This document shows, piece by piece, positions 58,691 through 64,000 of a stretch of 64,000 bases of DNA. Numbering within the stretch: the first letter of the stretch is position 1; the number at the start of each line of letters is the position of its first letter. Location of the stretch: assembly GCF_030445035.2 (NCBI RefSeq), contig NC_080690.1, positions 33,878,796-33,942,795 of the forward strand, given 5' to 3'. Made by a program: the position numbers and the translations under genes. The stretch is from Dasypus novemcinctus (taxonomy: Eukaryota > Chordata > Mammalia > Cingulata > Dasypodidae). The notes beneath the pieces were generated by a model. That model did no database searches. It worked only from the letters and a program-made list of their open reading frames with translations, and was not told where the DNA came from.

Positions 58691-59290
58691 CTGTGGCTAA
58701 TGCTCAGCCTCTTTCCCCAGCCATTCCTATCATTGCCAAGTGGGCTCATGGACAAAGTGGCCATGGAGGTAGAGATGGAGGATATTCATGGGCTCAGCAA
58801 CACAGACTTCCCCTTACCAAGGCTGACTTGGTTATAGCTACTGCTGAGTGCCTAATCTGCCAGCAGCAGAGATTCACACACAGCCCCCAATATGGCACCA
58901 TTCCTCAAGGTGACCAGTCTGCTACCTGATGGCAGATTGACTACACTGGACCACTTCCACCATGGAAGGGGCAGCGATTTGTTTTAACTGGAATAGACAC
59001 ATACTCTGGATATGGGTTTGCATTTCCTGCCTGCAGTGCTTCTTCCAAAACTACCATCCGTGGACTTACTGAATGTCTTATCTACTGCCCTGGCATTCCA
59101 CACACCATTGCTTCTGATCAAGGAAGCCATTTCAGAGCAAATGTTGTGCAGGAATGGGCACATGCCCATCGAATCCACTGGTCTTACCATGTTCCCCTGA
59201 AGCAGCTGGATGAATAGAACAGTGGAACGGCCTTTTGAAGACTCATTTACAGCACCAACCAGTTTCTCCCATTACCAGGATCCGTAGGTC
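58691..59290 (+). pseudogene. ERVL integrase remnant
   Basis: The zinc-binding HHCC domain is visible (His near 58747 and 58762, Cys near 58850 and 58858 in 'CLICQQQ'). The catalytic core has the first Asp (58939-58941) and second Asp (59116-59118). A TGA stop lies at 58928-58930 just before the core. The third acidic residue region near 59200-59215 is frameshifted. Integrase joined the viral DNA to the host genome. Confidence 0.85.
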
Positions 59291-59780
59291 CAGGAATCAA
59301 GGGGTGGAAACGGGAGTGGCACCACTCACTATTAGCCCTAGTGACCCACTAGGAAAATTTTTGCTTCCTGTCTCTGCAACCTCAAACTCTGCTGGTCTAT
59401 AGGTTTTTGTCTCTAAAGGAGGAGTCCTGCCCCAGGGAACACAACAATGATTCTGTCTCCTGGGAACATAACAAAGATTCCATTGAACTGGAAGTTAAAA
59501 CTGCCACCTGGTCACTTTGGGCTCCTCTTACCTCTGAATCAATAGTCAAAGAAGGGACTTACTGTACTGGCTGGGGTGATTGATCCTAGCTATGAAGGGG
59601 AAACAGGACTGCATCTACATAATGGGGTAAAGAAGAGTTTGCCTGGAATACAGGAGATCCTCTAGGGTATCTCCTAATACTGCCGTGTCCTATGAATAAA
59701 GTCAATGGAAAATTGCAACAACCCAATCCAAGAAGGACTAACAATGGCCCAGAATCTTCAGGAATGAATATTTGGGTCAC
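59291..59780 (+). pseudogene. ERVL dUTPase region remnant
   Basis: Downstream of integrase, where ERVL elements encode a dUTPase, degenerate coding text runs to about 59950. It has several stops but a recognisable run 'VNGKLQQPNP' near the end. dUTPase keeps uracil out of viral DNA. Assigned mainly by order; no intact motif can be shown. Confidence 0.55.
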
Positions 59781-60251
59781 CCCACCATGCAAAGAACCAC
59801 TGCCAGCTGAAGTGCTTGCTGAAGGTAATGGAAACATGGAATGGGTAGTGGAAGAAGGTAGTGATAAAATGAACTTCGACCACATGACCAATTACAGAAA
59901 CAAGGACTATAATGGTCATGAATCTTTCTTCCTTGTTTCATTATGATGGTGATTGTGTAGGTACACAAAATGAATTCTGTCTTCTTCCCCAAACTTTCCC
60001 CTCATTATATAACAAGTTGTATCCATTTCATGTCATAATATTTGAGGATGTCAAGTTTGAGAGTGAATATTACCCAAGAACTTGCACCCTATTCTGTATG
60101 GAATTAATGCGTTTCTGGTTGTACGCAGGACAGCTGAACATTGTTAGGCAGAAATATATATATATATATGCAAGTCTGTTATTGTTTTTACTTGGAGACT
60201 AAGTATGGTTTAAGGTAATGTGTATGGTTGCCGAGTTGACAAGGGGTGGAC
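59781..60251 (+). other. ERVL 3' untranslated region and polypurine tract
   Basis: No env frame. A purine tract 'acaaggggtgga' (60239-60250) directly precedes the LTR and fits the plus-strand primer site. A short TA repeat lies at 60156-60169. Confidence 0.7.
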
Positions 60252-60712
60252 TGTGATGGTTAGGCTATTGTGTCAACTCGGCCAGGTAATTGTGCCCAGT
60301 TTTTTGGTCAAGCAAGCACTGGGCTAACTGTAATACAAGGGCATTTATGGACTTTGGTCACCATTGACTTAACTACAGTGGTAAATCATAGGTAGCTGGT
60401 TATAGTCATATCAATCAGGGAGACTGCTATCAGCAATGAGTGACGCTTAACCCAATCAGTTGAATGCCTTAAAAGGGGAAGTAATTCCAGCATCAAGAGA
60501 GAATTTCCCAGCTTACCTTTGGACAGCCAACATCTCCCAGAACTCATCAAGAACCTTCATTGGACTTTCATTGCAGCCCCTGGTTGTGGCCTGCCTGCGG
60601 AACCTGGACTTGTGCATCCCCATGACTGAGTGGGAGACTCTTAAGAGAATCACATACTATTGACAGATATCTCTTGTTGATTCTGTTTCCCTGGAGAACC
60701 CTGACTAATACA
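60252..60712 (+). mobile_element. ERVL-class 3' LTR (MLT2-like)
   Basis: Starts TGTGATGGTT, ends CTAATACA, 461 bp. Followed by 'cccca', the partner of 'cccta' before the 5' LTR. About 46 differences from the 5' LTR by hand count, roughly 10 percent, so the insertion is old. Confidence 0.9.
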
Positions 60713-60984
60713 CCCCATATGACTGCTATCCTTAGAAAGAGGAAATTTGGACAGAGAGGGAGGCAGAGCTTGAGCGATGCTGCCACAACCCAGGAATGCC
60801 ATGACTTGCTGGCCACCCACCAGGAGCCAGAAGAGTCATGGAATAGCTTCTTCCCTCTAAGGGATGCTTGGCCCTACCTTGATTTTGGACCTCTGGTCTC
60901 CAGAACAATGAGATGATAAATTGCTGTTGTTTAAGCCAACTAGTCTGTGGTACTTTATTACAGCCACCCTGGCAAACTAAAACA
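60713..60984 (+). mobile_element. MLT1-like LTR, 3' half
   Basis: 'tatccttagaaagaggaaat', 'gacctctggtctccagaaca' and 'aaattgctgttgtttaagcc' are the classic MLT1 3' half. It continues the 5' half that stops at 44922. Confidence 0.85.
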
Positions 60985-61110
60985 ACCAGTCTCCTTCATG
61001 TTCCTTAACTCTGTCATGCTCCCTTCTACCCAGGGACTTTGCACATGTCAGTGTCTTCCCCGGTGTTCCCCCCATGCCATTGACCAATATAGCAGGATGG
61101 ATTTTCTTCA
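60985..61110 (+). mobile_element. L2 LINE, right part
   Basis: 'ccttcatgttccttaactct' and 'cagggactttgcacatgtca' continue the L2 begun at 44236-44310 once the 16.7-kb nest is removed. Confidence 0.6.
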
Positions 61111-61679
61111 CACACAATCTTCGTGGAGGCTGGTACTACCTCCTAAGACTAAGGAGCTAAAAGGAAACCTTTTTATTGAGGGTGGGAAGGAGAAGACACT
61201 CAACATAGTAAGGTGGGCTGGAAATATCCTCGTGAGGTTTCTCTTCCCGTAAGAATCTGATTTGGTTTTTAGAGACTCCACTTTCCTCCTCCTCACAGAA
61301 ACCAGACCTCTGTGAGGGACCCTTCTCTCCCCCAACCCCTCGTCCTACCTCAGGATCTGAAAGCACCACCCTTCCTACACCTCCTGGCCAGCATTGGAAC
61401 CATGAAGAACTGAGAATGGCAACACTCCTGTGGGAAGCTGGTGGGAAGGGGAGATGGGACCTCTGACAGTGGGAGGGCAAAGGGGCTGGAAGGACCCCAC
61501 TGTTGGTGGTGGTGGAGGAGGGTCTGAGAGCTGCTCTCAGCTGACCACGGGGTGATAGCTTGATGTGCCCCCAGCATCTGGGACCAAGTTTCCACACCTG
61601 TGGAGAGAATTCAGGAATGAGCAAGATTATCTGATATATGTGATTAATGAATGAAAATGAATTAATCAGTGAATCAATG
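61111..61679. other. Unassigned sequence
   Basis: Low-repeat DNA. A 212-codon minus-strand frame (61157-61795) overlaps L2 sequence at one end and has no domain. Short tandem 'gaatga/atgaatta' units near 61640-61680. Confidence 0.3.
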
Positions 61680-61840
61680 AATATTTCTGCACCCAACCTA
61701 TCATTTCCTCTGGCTGGAGCAGCCTTTCTCATCTGTCCCCTTGGCAAACTCCTGCTCAAGCCCTCTAGATGCAGCTCCAATATCACCTTCTTCATTGTCT
61801 CTCTAAGATTGGAAGTGTCTATGCCCCATTCCAGTTGTGA
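61680..61840 (+). mobile_element. L2 LINE fragment
   Basis: 'ctggctggagcagcctttct' and 'gcagctccaatatcaccttc' match the distal L2 3' region, downstream in the element of the 60985 piece. Confidence 0.6.
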
Positions 61841-62111
61841 GCTTCCCAGTGTGGCACCTGGGTGAGACTATTCACCCAGGTGCCCCACCTTCTCCTAGCC
61901 AAGGGGCAGGAAGCTCAGCCAATCAAGGCTCTGGATCTTGAGGGGCGTGGTGCAAGGATGAGAAGCCAGATGGGATGGATCCTTCCTTTGGTTGTTGCAC
62001 TTGGGGTGGGGGGGGTCCCTGCAGCCTAGCGGTCCCAAGCATGGCTCTGCAGGCTCCTGTCCATTCCCTGAGCTACACAAAATTCCCTCCCCTCTCCCCA
62101 CCCGACACCTT

Positions 62112-62595
62112 CCCTTTTTTTTTTTATTAATATCTATTTTATTTATTCCCCCCCGCCCCCTTTGTCTGCTCTCTGCATCCATTTGCTGTGTGTTCTTCCG
62201 TATCTGGTTGTATTCTCATTAGGTGGCTCTGGGAACCCATCCTGGGAACTTGCGGAGTGGGAGAGAGGCAATTACTCTCTTGTACCACCTCAGCTCCCCT
62301 GTTCTGCTACATATTCTTATTTTCTCTCCTCTGTGCCTCTTATTGCGTTACCTTGCTATGTCAGCTCTCTACATCGGCTGGCACTCCTATGCGGGGTGGT
62401 TTTCCGCCCGAGGCGGCATTCCCATAGAGGGCGGCACTCCTGCACAGGGCCGCATTCCTACATGGCCCAGCACTCTGCATGAGCCAGCTCACCAAGTGGC
62501 CAGCTTACCCTCACCAGGAGGCCCTGGGCATTGAACCCTGGACCTCCTATGTGGTAGATGGGAGCCCAACTGTTTGAGCCACATCCATTTCCCAC
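62112..62595 (-). mobile_element. DAS SINE, divergent long subfamily
   Basis: T run at 62116-62125, body with 'gcggcattcc' and 'gcggcactcc' units, complement head 'caactgtttgagccacatcc'. Flanks share an imperfect 'cattcccttttt'. Same subfamily as the copies at 12820 and 24497. Confidence 0.9.
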
Positions 62596-63407
62596 ATTCC
62601 CTTTTTTGGTATTCGCCAATGTTGATTCTGTTGTTTGCAACTGAGGACACGCCACCTGTGTCTTGGGCATCTGGGTGTCCCTCAGAGCCTGGGGCTTGCT
62701 GAGCTGAGGGCCAGGAGTGGTGTGCCAGGCAGTAGCTGCATGAACTTGGAAGGGAGGCCCTGGAGGGCAGGGGTCATCAACACAGATTCCTAGAGAAGGA
62801 GGGGCTTGAGGGAGGGCTGGAGGGATCCTGGAGGGCCACAAGGAAGGCAGTCTGCTGGGGAGGGGGCTTGTCAGGATTGTCCAGCAAAATGGATAGGACC
62901 AGTGGGACAGGAACAGAGGGACCTGGCTGAGGAGGGGTGGGATGTGGGGAGATGAGCTTGGGAGGGACCCAGGGGGCTGGATCATGGAAAGCCGTGAATC
63001 CCAAGGTGAGCACCTGGGATTTCTTCCTCCAGTCACTGAGGAGCATGGAGGGTTTGGGAGCCTTGGAAGGGCCGAAGGAACCTGGGAGGGCTGAGAAGAG
63101 GTGGAGTGCCACCATCAGGACTTGGACAAATGTCACATTTGTCTGGCATGGGGCTTAGGACTGGGGACACGTGCCCGTCTCCCTTCCCCCTATGCCCTCA
63201 GATCTTCCACCCACAGAAGAAATGCCCCTCCCAGCTCCTGCTACAGCATCTTATTGCCAACAGACTTTCCTGACAGGGAGAGGCTGGGGTCCCATCTCCA
63301 CCTCCCCCAAACCCACGATGGGTTCTGGCTGTGAGCTGCTCCCGCTCAGCAGGGGTCTGGGCGCCTTCTGCCTTGAGCGCCATCCCAACCTCCTCAGCCC
63401 CTCTAGG
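62596..63407. other. Low-repeat DNA, possible 3' UTR of minus gene
   Basis: No exon recognised. If 63408-63576 is a terminal exon, its 3' UTR would lie here on the minus strand. Only a weak AATAAG-type polyadenylation signal was noticed (near 63255). G-rich tracts near 62790-63070. Confidence 0.3.
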
Positions 63408-63576
63408 TTGCTAGGAAATCCACCAGCGGGTTCTCAGGAAAGTCAAAGTCCGTCTGCAGCAGCAGCAGGTGTCCCTGGAAGGAGGGGTCGGGGGAGAGCA
63501 GCAGGCCACCAGGGAGTGAGCCCGTCTCCCTAGAGCCAGCAGTCACCCCCAGAATGCTGCCGAAGCCTCGCTCCCC
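63408..63576 (-). CDS. Putative terminal coding exon, unidentified gene
   Basis: On the minus strand a good acceptor 'ccccgtttccag' ends at 63577. The next 169 bases stay open to TAG near 63408, giving about 55 residues with 'GFGSILGVTAG', 'SLPGGLLLSPDPSFQGH' and C-terminal 'DFDFPENPLVDFLAT'. The composition is varied and protein-like, unlike the chance frames elsewhere. The frame also stays open about 20 codons upstream of the acceptor, so the acceptor is not certain. I do not recognise the protein. Its other exons would lie beyond 64000. Confidence 0.4.
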
Positions 63577-64000
63577 TGGAAACGGGGGCTTTTGGGGGTC
63601 TTTGTATGCACACCCCGAGTGATAGTCTCAGAGCTGATGATTTTGAAGAGTCCAGGCCTCGGTGCTGGTGAAGGCTGTAAGTGGGCACCACTTGAGCCCT
63701 GGCAGGGAGAGCCCCCCAGTCAGCTGTCCCCTGGGATCAGGGTCAGCCCCAGGCTCGTGGCACCTGGGCATCCTACGTTGGGGCCTCTTTGGACCAATAT
63801 TCCATCAATGTTTCCTTGGATCTAGAGGCAAAGCAAGTGTTCCTGGGCACGGGTCCCTGGCAGCAGGACTCCTGCTCCCCTGCCCCGAGTTGTTCTGCTC
63901 TGCCCAAAACTTGAGCATCCGTGTGGCCAAAGCCTATAGGTAGCTGGATCTCCCCTGCCAGGAGGGAAGTTAGGGAGCACGTGCCATCCTCGGGGCCACC
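63577..64000. other. Right-edge sequence
   Basis: Another minus-strand acceptor-like site 'cttccctcctggcag' occurs near 63955-63941 with an open frame of about 60 codons after it. Evidence is too thin to call an exon. Confidence 0.25.

Noticed and set aside
55784-59200. A functional retroviral polyprotein
   Set aside because: Stops (for example near 57043 and 58928) and several frameshifts interrupt every domain. All are remnants.
61157-61795. 212-codon minus-strand frame
   Set aside because: It overlaps L2 at one end, has no domain and no splice context that would make it an exon.

Overview
The window is nuclear DNA of a xenarthran mammal, most likely an armadillo (Dasypus). The main evidence is about sixteen DAS-type SINEs: tRNA-derived repeats whose head reads like 'cttggcccagtggttagggc', found on both strands and often with clear target-site duplications. 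No intact protein-coding gene is visible. Most of the window is transposable elements inserted into one another, and most open reading frames come from antisense SINE or decayed LINE sequence.

Layout. 0-19 kb: several L1 copies. One large L1 runs from a 5' UTR to reverse transcriptase (4981-11278) and is cut by five younger insertions. Next to it, inside another L1 5' UTR, lies a processed pseudogene of HMGB1 (11541-14553) with its full long 3' UTR and an intron-like block in its coding region. 19-23 kb: LTR elements, one with a TATA box, polyadenylation signal and a short tandem array, interrupted by a 1.56-kb retroposon. 23-44 kb: mixed low-repeat DNA with MIRs, L1 3' ends, SINEs and microsatellites. 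A CpG island at 37.1-37.8 kb has a GC box, an E-box, an ISRE-like motif and a minus-strand splice donor, so it is probably the promoter and first exon of a gene running leftward.

44-61 kb is the most structured part. An old L2 is split by an MLT1-like LTR, which is split by an ERVL-class provirus. The provirus has paired LTRs at 44923-45379 and 60252-60712, and remnants of gag, protease, reverse transcriptase/RNase H, integrase and dUTPase at 54.5-59.8 kb; all are broken and there is no env. Between its 5' LTR and gag lies about 8.6 kb that does not look proviral and carries its own MIR and L2-like fragments.

61-64 kb: L2 pieces, one DAS SINE and low-repeat DNA. Near the right end a minus-strand open segment after a good splice acceptor may be the terminal coding exon of an unidentified gene.

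Nothing here forms an operon or pathway. The functional candidates are the CpG-island promoter and the possible 3' exon. The rest records retroposition and retroviral insertion. Family names come from remembered consensus features and are tentative at subfamily level; boundaries without duplications are approximate.
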